From: CAVVST01 sp963750995
GTDB taxonomy: Bacteria > Acidobacteriota > Vicinamibacteria > Vicinamibacterales > UBA2999
NCBI GenBank assembly: GCA_963750995.1
Contig: CAVVST010000002.1
Span: 310,001-374,000, forward strand
DNA: 64,000 nucleotides
Direction: 5' to 3'
Made by a program: the position numbers and the translations under genes. The stretch's first letter is position 1, and each line of letters starts with the position of its first letter. Below, one piece after another: positions 1 through 9,255 of the stretch. The notes under the pieces were generated by a model. That model did no database searches and was not told the origin of the DNA. It saw only the letters and a list, made by a program, of their open reading frames with translations.

Positions 1-155
1 GCGCTCGCATCGAGCTGAGCGTCCCGATCGATTTGAATCGGATCGTCCGGGTAGAACCTCGGTGCCGCGCTGCGCATGGCCGCCGCGGCGAGCACGACAA
101 ACGCCGCCACAAAGACGGTCCGCCTCAAGGCGGACACTACGACGGACGTCGTCAC
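1..155 (-). CDS. small secreted protein, N-terminal part only (cut by window edge)
   Basis: Reading the minus strand from a GTG at 155 gives an open frame to the window edge. It starts with a basic stretch, then a hydrophobic Val/Ala segment (VFVAAFVVLAAAA), then a mature part beginning RFYPDDPIQIDRD. That is the pattern of an exported protein with a signal peptide. The product is not recognised. The first ten codons lie inside a palindromic repeat (118-141), so the true start could be the TTG at 128, which would give MRRTVFVAAF and a more ordinary signal peptide. It is followed on the same strand by nothing visible because the window ends. Confidence 0.55.
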   Translation of the reverse strand, partial: MTTSVVVSALRRTVFVAAFVVLAAAAMRSAAPRFYPDDPIQIDRDAQLDAS

Positions 156-210
156 AGCTAACACGTAGTGTCCGGCTTCAGCCGGACGGTGATTAAGGTC
201 AGCCGGACGG
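118..210. repeat. pair of GTAGTGTCC palindromic repeat arms, back to back
   Basis: Two small hairpins are visible. GTCCGCCT (118-125) pairs with AGGCGGAC (128-135) and is followed by ACTACG. CGTAGTGTCCGG (164-175) continues as GTCCGGCT (170-177) pairing with AGCCGGAC (180-187). A third AGCCGGACGG follows at 201-210. The same arms bound the 99-bp element at 45783-45881. This looks like a dispersed REP-like family. The left arm overlaps the start of the partial gene at the window edge. Confidence 0.75.
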
Positions 211-216
211 TGGCGC

Positions 217-1438
217 CTAGAAAACATGGCCAAACCTGAGGATGAAATGCTTGCCGCCGCTGCTGCCGAAGGCCCCCTCGACGCGCAGGAACACCCCGTT
301 CCGCGTGCCGAACCGGAAGCCGATGCCGTAGTCGGACTCGAGATCGCTGAAACTGAGATCCTCGAAGCGCGGGGCGACGCTGCCGGCGTCGTAGAAGATC
401 GCGCCGTCGACCGCCGTGAAGATCTCCCAGCGGTATTCCGCCTGCAGCAGCAGAACGTTCTTGTCCCTGAAGCGGAACTGTCGGAAGCCGCGCAGGTCGT
501 CGGGACCGCCGAGCGTGCGCTGGTAGTAGAACGGCACCTCCTGTCCGGCATCCGCGTCAGACGAGGAAGCGAACGCCCTCAGCGCGATGACGCGCCGGTC
601 ACGAACGAGCGGCACGTACTGCTGGAGATCGACGTCCACGCGGCGGAAGTTGTAGAGCCCGAGGTCACGGTCGTCGAACCGCTGGTACGCCACCTTGTAC
701 TGTCCGCCCCGGCGCGGATTGCCGAACGGCTCGCGCAGGTTCACGTCAGCGGAGAATTCGTACCTCAGGAAGTCCGGCTGCACATCCAGGCTCGGAACGG
801 CGGAGGGAAAGAACACGTCGCGGATCGAACGGCCCGCACCGCTGTCACCAGGGCCAACCGACGGAGTCAGGTAATCGAGCTTCGCGCCGACGGTGAACCA
901 GGGCGCGGGACGAAGACCGGCGGTCGCCCCCACCTCGGAGCTTCGGAACCCGTAAATCACGTCGTCTTCGCGCCGTGAATCCGGCCCCAAGCCGAAGAAA
1001 TCCTCCTGCGGATACTCGAACAGCCGCCCGTGGACGTCGCCGAACACTCGGGCGTCAGCGAGCGCCGGCCACGTCAGCCTCGAGTCCACCAGCCAGTAGC
1101 GTTTGGACGACCCGACGGCGAGGGCGCTGAACGCCGCGCGATCGCCGAACAGCGGCTTACGGTAAGCGGGGCCGATCGCGATTCCCCCACCAGGGGTGAT
1201 GTTGCCGATCTTTGGATAGAAGCCCTCAGGTGGATTGAGAATGCGCTCGAACAGCCGCCCGTTCTCGAGTGACGAGCAGCGCGCGCTCGAGCCTTCCGGG
1301 CTGCGGCGGCACCAGCTCCTTCGACTTCTCCTCGCGCTGCTGCGCGAGCTCTTCCGCGCGGGTGGCGGGTTCCTGGGCGGATGCCGCGGCCGCCACCGCG
1401 AGCAACTGGACGACAACGAGGGCCAATCGCAGCATCAC
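217..1438 (-). CDS. outer-membrane beta-barrel protein, surface antigen (BamA/TamA C-terminal type), frameshifted
   Basis: The minus-strand reading starts at 1438 with a clear signal peptide (MMLRLALVVVQLLAVAAAASAQ). It continues through a charged linker to LERALLV, then jumps frame near 1268 into ENGRLFERILNPPEGFYP and runs as a beta-barrel to a C-terminal GHVF. The alternating aromatic pattern and terminal phenylalanine are typical of Omp85/D15 barrels. At about 405 residues it is barrel-only, without the POTRA repeats of BamA. Its start overlaps the end of the nucleotide-carrier-like gene by 4 bp, so it is the last gene of that operon. A homologous barrel lies at 8002-9233. The cargo or function is unknown. 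The single frame break looks like an indel because both halves are well conserved. Confidence 0.8.
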
Positions 1439-2757
1439 GCAGCTTTCTCGGCGTCAGCCGGCGCGAGGAGCCGGTGCTCGCGCGCGATCGCCATCGCTAA
1501 CCCGATCCAGACGAGGACCAGCACGACATTGACGGCTGCGTAGCTGCGAACGTTGAAGGCGAGCATCGTGCCGACGAACACGACCGCGGCCTGGAGCAGG
1601 TCGCCCGCGCGTACGAAAAAGGAATCGATCGCCTGCTTGGCCTTGTATTTCGCCTCGCGGCTGGTTGGCAGGAACAGCGCGTGGCGCGTGGTGTTCTGGA
1701 TGGAATAGTCGGTACTGTTCTCCAGAATCTTCGTCCACCGCACCACGGCGAACAGCGGCATCAGCGCGATCAGCGTGTAGCCGCCAAGCGCGATTGCCGG
1801 CAGGATGAACAGCGCCGTGCGCACGCCGGCGTACTTGAAAATGCGCGAGACGACGAACGCCTGCAGGAGGAACGCGACCAGGTTCACCCAGGTCTGGATG
1901 CGACCAGCCATGCTGCCAATCAGCGCGCGATCGCCGCCCGCTTCCGCCGTAATCATCGTGTTCAGGATGAAGCCGCCCAGCGTGTTGACGAGACTGAACA
2001 CCAGCACGAGCAGCGCGATGAGCCGGAGATACCGGTTCGACGCCACCAGCTGGAAACCGCCGGCCCGGGACAGTGGTTGATCGGGCGCCGCCGCGGCACG
2101 TTCTACTGCGGCGCCGCCTTTGACCATCCGCGGCCCCGCCTGCTGCGCCTTCTCCCGCCGGTGAACCCAGATCGTCAGGCCGACCGGCACGAGCAGGCCG
2201 GCCGCGGCGATGAGCATCAGGCGATAGGGACCAACGCCGCCGAAGATCACCGACGTCAGGCCGGAGCCGACCACGGCGCCGAGCGATGCGCCGACGCCAA
2301 TCACCGGGAACAGCCGCTTGCCGCGGTCAGTGCTGTAGAGGTCGTTGGCGAACGCCCAGAACTGGGCGACTGCCGCCATGTTGAAGACGCCGATCCAGAG
2401 GTAGAAAGGGATCCCGATTCGAACGCCGGCGGTCCCGAGCAGCGCGAAAATCAGCAGGTGCGACGCAAAAAACAGGGTCACGCCGCAGATCAGCCAGACC
2501 CGGCTCACGCGCGATGCGAACGCCCCGTAGGCCGGGACAAACCCGAGCATCAGGAGAGCCTGCCCGGCCGACGCATAGCTGGCGGCGACCGCGCCCGCTT
2601 CGCTGAGGATCAGCGCGTCGCGGACGATCTTCAGCACCGAATAGAACGCCAGCAGATAGAACACATTGGCGGCGAGGAGAACCGCGCTCAGCCCTTCGCC
2701 CGGCCGCACGTCGGCAAAGATCGACATCGTGCGGTCAAGAACGCTCTTTGTGGACAT
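1435..2757 (-). CDS. ATP/ADP-translocase-like (NTT/Npt) membrane carrier
   Basis: This 440-residue protein has about 12 hydrophobic segments. It carries the sequence style of the NTT/Tlc nucleotide-transporter family: FYLLAFYSVLKIVRDALILSE near the N-terminus, WAFANDLYSTDRGKRLFPVIG in the middle, and ENSTDYSIQNTTRHALFLP then KYKAKQAIDSFFVRAGD in the last third. Classical members exchange ATP for ADP in intracellular parasites. In free-living bacteria the substrate is not established, so nucleotide transport here is inference from family. The gene lies 13 bp after the kinase gene and overlaps the barrel gene by 4 bp. The ATG at 2757 is the only good start. The gene is intact. Confidence 0.82.
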   Translation of the reverse strand: MSTKSVLDRTMSIFADVRPGEGLSAVLLAANVFYLLAFYSVLKIVRDALILSEAGAVAASYASAGQALLMLGFVPAYGAFASRVSRVWLICGVTLFFASHLLIFALLGTAGVRIGIPFYLWIGVFNMAAVAQFWAFANDLYSTDRGKRLFPVIGVGASLGAVVGSGLTSVIFGGVGPYRLMLIAAAGLLVPVGLTIWVHRREKAQQAGPRMVKGGAAVERAAAAPDQPLSRAGGFQLVASNRYLRLIALLVLVFSLVNTLGGFILNTMITAEAGGDRALIGSMAGRIQTWVNLVAFLLQAFVVSRIFKYAGVRTALFILPAIALGGYTLIALMPLFAVVRWTKILENSTDYSIQNTTRHALFLPTSREAKYKAKQAIDSFFVRAGDLLQAAVVFVGTMLAFNVRSYAAVNVVLVLVWIGLAMAIAREHRLLAPADAEKAA

Positions 2758-2770
2758 CGGTAGAGCTAGT

Positions 2771-4434
2771 TTACTGCGCGACGACGACGCGCGTGGTCGT
2801 CTCGGTGTCGGATGCCGAGATAGTCAAGGGACCTGTCAGATCTGGCAGGTGGGTCTGCCACCAGCTCCGGGCGTTCGGCTGCCCCCATGTTTCGCAGGTC
2901 TTGCAGCCCACCGCCATGCGGAACAGTTCCTCGGCGTTCTGCGGCCGGGCCCTCGGGTCCTTTTCGAGGCAGGCCATCACCAGATCGTCGAGTTCACGGG
3001 GGATCCGGAGCTCGGTGCGCTGCGACGGCGGCACCGGGCGCGCATGCACGTGCTGCATCAGCATCTTCATCGGGGTGTCCGCCTCGAACACCAGCTGCCC
3101 GGTCAGGAGAAAGTAGGCGACACAACCGACCGCGTAGACGTCGGCGCGGCGATCGACGTCCGCGTCGCCGACGATGATTTCGGGGGCCATGTACGCCGGC
3201 GTCCCGGTCGTGGTCTGTTCGAGCGTCACCAGCGTCTCGGCGCCACCAACACGGTCCCGCACCTTGACCAGGCCGAAATCGAGGACCTTGACGAAGTCGT
3301 ATTCGAGGCCCATGCGGCAGGCATAGATGTTGGCCGGCTTGATGTCGCGGTGCACCATGCCGCGCGCATGCGCGTCGGCGAGCGAATGACACACCTGCCG
3401 CAGCAGGAAGATGGCGCGATCGGCCGGCAGCGGACCGAACTCGCGTACCAGGCTCTCGAGATCACGCCCCGCCAGCAGCTCCATGACGTAGTACAGCGCG
3501 CCGTCTCGCGTCATCCCGAAATCGAAGACCTGGATGGTATGCGGTGAGCTGAGCGACGCCGTCGCCTTGGCTTCGCGCTCGAAGCGGCGCTGCACGACGC
3601 GCGCCTCGAGCTCGTTCTTCGCCCCGAGCACCTCTGGCCGCACCAGCTTGATCGCCGCGTCGCGGGCCAGTAACTGGTGGCGCGCACGCCAGACTTCACC
3701 CATCCCGCCGTGCCCGAGCTTCTCCACAAGTTCGTAGTTCCCGAGCGCTTGCGCCTCGCGCAGCCGGCGCCCGAGCCGGTACAGGACCTTCGATGGCAGC
3801 ACTGCCACGAACGCGCAGGAGTAATTCGGCAGCACCCGCAGGAACGCCTGGGACAGCGACACCACCGGATCGCCCAGCAGGTAGGCCACCAGCATCGCCA
3901 GCGGATCCATCGACGCCGTCACGAGCGCGGCCGCCAGCATCTTCCGCGGCGGCGCCGGCGCGATCATCGCGTAGATGAGGATGCCGACCGCGATCCACGA
4001 GAGATGCACCGTCGGCACCGTCACGGGCGGCACCAGCCACGTATTCAGGATGGCGAAGAAAACACCGTTGAGCACGAGGAAGGCGAGGCTCACCTCCGTC
4101 TTTGTCTGGGGAGGATGCGCGGTACAGTACCTGCGCTATACCAGAACATCCATATCGCCGCCGTCATGCCCAGCAGATCGAGCGTCACGCTCCTGGCCGA
4201 GACCCTGGTGCTCCACGCAATCGGCACCAGGACGAGGTCGATGAGGAGGCCGAGGGTCCAGAGGCCGCCGACGATGGCGGCAAAGAGCGACAGACGCTCC
4301 AACTGCTCAGCTGCCAGCTCCTCGGGCAGCCGGCTGGCGGACCTCCGGCTGGCCCCGGCCTCGGAGGGCGTGTCCAGGCGCGGCGCGAGCACCTTTACAT
4401 CACGGGTGGCCTGCGTCCCTATGTCCTCTGCCAT
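2771..4434 (-). CDS. membrane-anchored serine/threonine protein kinase, frameshifted
   Basis: The N-terminal 200 or so residues hold about six membrane segments and are split by a frame break near 4115, with PRILPRQRRR on one side and PQTKTEVSLAFL resuming in the next frame. A complete Hanks-type kinase domain follows: glycine loop LGHGGMGEVWRA, lysine in DAAIKLV, catalytic loop MVHRDIKPANI, DFG loop VLDFGLVK, and TGTPAYMAPEI. A short tail after the kinase core holds two Cys (GCKTCETWG). The start ATG at 4434 sits inside the end of the HEAT-carrier gene (16-bp overlap), which argues for translational coupling. The membrane part resembles 7TM-type sensor modules of acidobacterial kinases. Its ligand and its protein targets are unknown. 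Confidence 0.85.
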
Positions 4435-6665
4435 GGCTCTGATTGCGTGTAGCCAGTTTGCTGCCGGACCTCTTCCAGCTTCAACTGAATTGATGGATGT
4501 GATCGTAACAAGTCGCGCAGGATTTCGTCGCGGGCCCGGACGGCGCGGTTCGGCGCGCGCCGATCCTCAAGGAACGGCCACAACCGGGCCCGGATCGCGG
4601 GCGGCAGCGTCCCCTCCAGGTATTCGAGCGCGGTTCCGCGAAGGTTCTCGTCGCCCGTGAGCAGGCCGCGATATGCAATCTGCAGCGGCTCGGCGGGCTG
4701 CACCAGCGACAGGAGAGTGAAGACATGCGCCAGGCCCTGGCTGGTGCGGTCCTTGATGAACTTGTCGACGAAGGACGGCTGCTCCGGGTCGTCCATGCCG
4801 TCGAGCAGGCGATGGCTCTCCCACACTGGCCGCCCCACCGCCACTTCGCGAAGGACGACGTCGTAGATCGCCTGGTCGTGGATGCGAACGCGGGGATTCT
4901 TCGCGACGATCGCCGCCAGCGAACGGCCACTCTGGAACCGCACTTCGAAGCGTTGATCGTCGAGACCGAGCAGCAGACCGTCAACCGCGCGCTGCGAGAC
5001 GCATACCGAGAAGACGCGCGCCAGCCGGCGGCGAACCGCGAATGGCTGATTCGGGTCGATCAACGCGTCGATCAGCTCGCCAATCCGCTCCTCAGCGACT
5101 TTGCGGAGCGCGTGGATGGCATCTTCGGCCACCGGATCCCAGGCGAGCAGCGGAATGACGTGCGGCACGAGCGTGGCGGGCATGCCTTCTTCGTGCCGGA
5201 GCACCCCCGACACGCGCGCGCGGTCACGCGATCTGAGGGCCATGATTTCAGCAATCTCCGGATCCGCACTCGACGGCGCCGCCGCCAGCGGGACGACAGT
5301 CGACGAGGTTCTGGCCGGACCCTGAGCCGCGGTCCGGCTGCGGATGGTGCGCATCATGACCGTGCGCGTGGTGAGATCCTCGACGTCCGAAAAGTCCAGC
5401 TCCAGCGCCCGGTTCAGCAGGCTCCGCTCGAGCGTCATGATGTAGCCGCGATTCAGGCGTCGCGCCAGCATCAGCGCCAGGCAGGCGCTGCCGATCGCGA
5501 CCGACAGGATGGCGGCGTACTGACTGGCCGGCGCGAGCAGGATCAGCACCATCTGGATGGCGCCGCCGCCCATCGCATCGCCAAAGCGGTCGACGCCGAC
5601 GTCGATGAGCGACTTCGCCGCTCGCCGCTCGGCCGCGGGCATCGGCGTGTAGAACAACTCGTAGGCGGAGCGAAACAGCGCCCCGCGGAACACCGTCTCC
5701 CCGCCGCGCGCCGCCACCAGGCTCGGCAGCCCCGGTGCGAACAGGCCGGCGATGCCGCCGGCGAGCATGGCCATCGACGGCGTGCCCGTTGTCGCGGCCA
5801 GCCCAAGCCGTTCGAGTGAAAACCGGGATGACGAGGTCTGCAGCGCAAACGTGGCGAGACTCGTGGCCGCGTAGTACCACGCGAAAAACCGGATCAGGCC
5901 GTCGCCGCGGCCGAACGTGGCCACCGCCTCCGCCTTGAAGAGGTAATCGAGCAGCGCCGCACCCAGCGTGCCGAGCAGGACAAGCCCGGCCAGGTTCTGG
6001 AGGTATGGGGCATCGCGCAGCACGCGCAGCCCGGGACGAGGCGACTCGGGCGCGAGCTCGGGCACCACGTCGACCGGACGCGCCGCGGTCGCCCGCTGAT
6101 ACGACACGGCGAGCCGGCGGATCACCCACGCGCAGTAGAGACTGCCGGCAGCCAGCACCGGCAGCATCGCCGCGACGCCGAACACGATGCCGACGCGCTC
6201 GGCGACAAAGCCGCCGACGAGACCGCCCAGCGTTCCCGCGCCCGCTATCTGCCCAAAGCGCTTCTTCGCGGTATGGGGATCGAAGCGTTCGGTGGCAATC
6301 AGCCAGAAGCCGGAGCCGAGCAGCGGACCTATGCCCGAGACCTGCAGATAGACCAGGATCGCGGCGGCGCGCGGCACCCACGGCAGCAGCACCCACTCCA
6401 CCAGCAGCATCGCCGCGTTCAGGAGGAAGGCGATTGGGACGAACGCCGCCGGCGACACTTCGCGCAGGCTCTTCGAGGTCACCGCGGCCAGCCCAATCGA
6501 CACGGCCGCGCACGCCATGATCATCGCGGGCAGCGAGGTGACGTCGAGGCTGGAGAGGTACAGCGCGTCGCGGGTGGCTTTCCCCGCGATGAACTGGGCC
6601 GTAACGGCGGCCGCACAGAGCATGGCGGTCGTCACTGCCGCGCGCTGTGATGCGGAAACGTTCAT
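4419..6665 (-). CDS. NTT-like membrane carrier fused to a HEAT-repeat domain
   Basis: This protein has 748 residues. Residues 1-420 are about 12 membrane segments with the NTT/MFS-like signature (QFIAGKATRDALYLS near the start, ATERFDPHTAKKRFGQIAGAG, then LFRSAYELFYTPM and KSLIDVGVDRFGD). The remaining 300 residues are soluble and helical, with repeating leucine-rich pairs such as VPHVIPLLAWDPVAEDAIHALRKV, consistent with HEAT/armadillo repeats. Fusions of NTT-like carriers to HEAT modules are known in free-living bacteria, but their role is unclear. It is the first gene of a four-gene operon and is divergent from the MFS gene with only 93 bp between them, which must hold both promoters. Confidence 0.82.
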   Translation of the reverse strand: MNVSASQRAAVTTAMLCAAAVTAQFIAGKATRDALYLSSLDVTSLPAMIMACAAVSIGLAAVTSKSLREVSPAAFVPIAFLLNAAMLLVEWVLLPWVPRAAAILVYLQVSGIGPLLGSGFWLIATERFDPHTAKKRFGQIAGAGTLGGLVGGFVAERVGIVFGVAAMLPVLAAGSLYCAWVIRRLAVSYQRATAARPVDVVPELAPESPRPGLRVLRDAPYLQNLAGLVLLGTLGAALLDYLFKAEAVATFGRGDGLIRFFAWYYAATSLATFALQTSSSRFSLERLGLAATTGTPSMAMLAGGIAGLFAPGLPSLVAARGGETVFRGALFRSAYELFYTPMPAAERRAAKSLIDVGVDRFGDAMGGGAIQMVLILLAPASQYAAILSVAIGSACLALMLARRLNRGYIMTLERSLLNRALELDFSDVEDLTTRTVMMRTIRSRTAAQGPARTSSTVVPLAAAPSSADPEIAEIMALRSRDRARVSGVLRHEEGMPATLVPHVIPLLAWDPVAEDAIHALRKVAEERIGELIDALIDPNQPFAVRRRLARVFSVCVSQRAVDGLLLGLDDQRFEVRFQSGRSLAAIVAKNPRVRIHDQAIYDVVLREVAVGRPVWESHRLLDGMDDPEQPSFVDKFIKDRTSQGLAHVFTLLSLVQPAEPLQIAYRGLLTGDENLRGTALEYLEGTLPPAIRARLWPFLEDRRAPNRAVRARDEILRDLLRSHPSIQLKLEEVRQQTGYTQSEPWQRT

Positions 6666-6758
6666 ACCTTAAGAGATGGAGGAGCTGACTCATCCTACCA
6701 TCCAGCGTGTACGCCGGGTTCCGCGCAGCCGACCCCGCGGCGGGTACAATCCCTCCAC

Positions 6759-7998
6759 GTGCTCGACCGTTCCCGCCCCAACCAAGGCCTTTCCCGCATC
6801 GCCGCTGCACTCACCTATCGCGACTTCCGCGTGCTGTGGACCGGAGCCTTCACCTCCAGCATCGGGACGTGGATGCAGAAGGTGGCGCAGAACTGGCTGG
6901 TCCTGACAATTGCGGGCCCCTCGTCCGCGTTTTTCCTCGGGCTCGACTCCTTCCTCGGCGAAGCGCCGATCCTGCTTTTCACGCTGGTGGGCGGGGTGGT
7001 GGCCGATCGGCGGGATCGCCGGCAACTGCTGCTGATGTCGCAGTACGTGCAGTTGACCACCGCCTTCACGCTCGCGGCGCTGGTCTACTGGGACATCGTC
7101 CACATCTGGCACATCCTCACGCTCTCGGTCATTACCGGCATGGCGCAGGCCTTTGGCGGCCCGGCGCACCAGTCGCTCGTACCGTCTCTGGTTGACAAGG
7201 AACATCTGCCGAACGCGATCGCCCTCAACTCGATCCAGTTCAACCTCGCTCGCGTGATCGGTCCGCTGATCGCCGGCGCCGCGCTGACGGCGTTCGGCAT
7301 CGCCGTGTGCTTCGCCTTGAACGGCATCTCGTTCCTGGCGGTCATCGTCGCGCTGCTGTCGCTCCACATCACCCATACGCCCTCCACGAACCGCAGGCGG
7401 ATGCACGAGGAGCTGCGCGGCGGGCTGTCGTACGTGAAACACGAGCCAGGCCTGATCGGCCTGACGGTGCTCGCCTTCGTGACCACCTTCCTGGCGACGC
7501 CGCTGCTGACCTTCCTGCCGCTGTTCGCCCAGAACGTGTTTGGCGGCGGGGTCGGTCAGTACACGCAGCTGATGGCGTGCGCCGGCGCCGGCGCCGTGAC
7601 CGGCGCGCTCGTCGTCGCCTGGCTCGGCAAGTTCAAGGGGATGGGCAAGACCGGTACTGATCCTGCAGGCGATGCTCGGCATCCTGGTGGTGCTTTTCGC
7701 GATTACCCGTCTCATCTGGCTCAATGCGGTGCTGCTCTTCGCCGGCGGCATCTGCATGGTGATGGTGTTCGCCCTGCTGTCGTCGCTGGTTCAGCTGATC
7801 GCGCCGAACGAGATGCGCGGGCGCGTGATGAGCATTTACATGGTGGCGTTCCGCGGCGGCATGCCGCTCGGCAGCCTCGCCGGCGGCTACGCCGCCACGC
7901 TGACGTCGGCCCCAGCCGTTCTCACCGTCAATGGCGTGTTGCTGAGTTTGGCCGCGGCATGGTTCCTGCTCAAGCGGGGGGGCGTGAGGGAGCTCTAA
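6759..7998 (+). CDS. MFS exporter (MFS_3/EntS type), frameshifted
   Basis: The protein starts with GTG at 6759 and reads FRVLWTGAFTSSIGTWMQKVAQNWLVL, the usual N-terminus of MFS_3 exporters. It continues through VADRRDRRQLLL (loop 2-3 motif) and NALALNS-type helix 5 sequence (here NAIALNSIQFNLARVIGPLIAG). Near 7652 the frame changes (KFKGMGKTG to VLILQAMLGILVV). The last 110 residues, with LIAPNEMRGRVMSIYMVAFRGGMPLGSLAGG, are in the second frame and end in RGGVREL at 7998. The rejoined protein has about 413 residues, normal for the family. The substrate cannot be told. An outer-membrane barrel gene begins 4 bp downstream, so the two may work together in efflux. Confidence 0.85.
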
Positions 7999-8001
7999 CG
8001 C

Positions 8002-9233
8002 ATGCCAATGCGATGGATTGTGGCGCTGAGCGTTGCGATCATCCTGGGACCAGCCGCCGCCTATGCCCAGCAGACCGACGACCCGGTAGGAACAGCCGGA
8101 CCCGCCGCACTCAAGGTCGACCCCGGCCAGGATTCGAGCGCCGACGCTGAGGGTTTCGTCGCGAAGATGCGTCGCATCGCCGACGAGTATCAGCTCGAGG
8201 CGCGGCTCAACGGCGACATCGACGGATGGTACCCCGGCTCGGCCGGATAACGCGCGGAAGCGGCTTCGCGATCGGCCCAGGCTATCGGCTACATCCGTTC
8301 GGAGGCCCGGTTCTCGTCGATCTGTCAGCGGGATTCTCGATCAAGGGTTACCACGCGGCCGACGCGAGTGTTCGCTGGATTCAGGCCTGGGGCGACCGAT
8401 TCGAATTCTGGACCGATGCGCGTTACGAACATTTCCCGCAGCAAGACTTCTACGGGATGGGGAACGATTCGCTGGAAGAGAACCAGACCAGCTACGAGTT
8501 CGACAGCACAGGCATCTCGCTACGCGCGCTGGGCCGGCCGAGGACGTGGCTGGAGGTGGGAGCCACGTTCGGCTATCTCCGGCCGCGCATCGACTCCGGC
8601 ACGGATCAGGGAGTGCCGTCGATCGAACTGCTGTTCGCCGATATCGACGCACCTGGACTCGAGCTCGTGCCGCGATACCTGCACACCACGGTGTTTGCTG
8701 AAGTGGATCGCCGCGATGTGCCGGGCAACGCGGCCAGCGGCGGGTTCTACCGGACGTCGTTCGGCATCTGGGACGATCACAACCTCGACCGGCACGACCA
8801 TCGCCGGCTCGACGCGCTCGCCGTCCAGTACGTCCCGCTCAACGCCGGCAAGACCCATGTGTTGTCCGGCCGCATCGGCACCTCCTACGTGAACAACGAG
8901 ATCGGCCAGCGCGTCCCCTTCTACTTCCTGGCCTACGTCGGCGGTGTCGACACGATTCGCAGCTACGATGAGTTCCGGTTCGAGGACGAGAACGCGCTGT
9001 GGCTGGGTGCGGAATACCGCTGGATGTTCCACAAATACGCGAGCGTTGTGACCTTTGTGGATGCCGGCAAGGTCGAGCGCGACTGGCAGGACCTGACTCT
9101 CACCGGCCTGAAGAAGGGGTATGGATTCGGGTTCCGCGCCCACACGCGTTCGCAGACACTCGCGCGTCTCGACTTCGGTTTCGGCGGCGGCGAAGGCTTC
9201 CGCGCGTTCCTCAAAGTGGGCCCGTCGTTCTAG
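8002..9233 (+). CDS. outer-membrane beta-barrel surface antigen, second copy, frameshifted
   Basis: The protein has a signal peptide (RWIVALSVAIILGPAAAYAQ), a linker, and then NGDIDGWYP, where the frame breaks near 8233 within a run of C. It resumes as RLGRITRGSGFAIGPGYR and runs to a C-terminal KVGPSF. The barrel shares with the 217-1438 protein the GFAIGPGYR-like entry strand, the QDFYGMG and GLG-type loops, a GG-D-RSY/RGF motif before the last strands, and a terminal Phe. It is therefore an Omp85/D15-like barrel without POTRA domains. The ATG at 8002 follows the MFS stop by 3 bp with GGGAG about 10 bp upstream. Function unknown. Confidence 0.8.
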
Positions 9234-9255
9234 TTCATAATCGCATCGTCACCCG

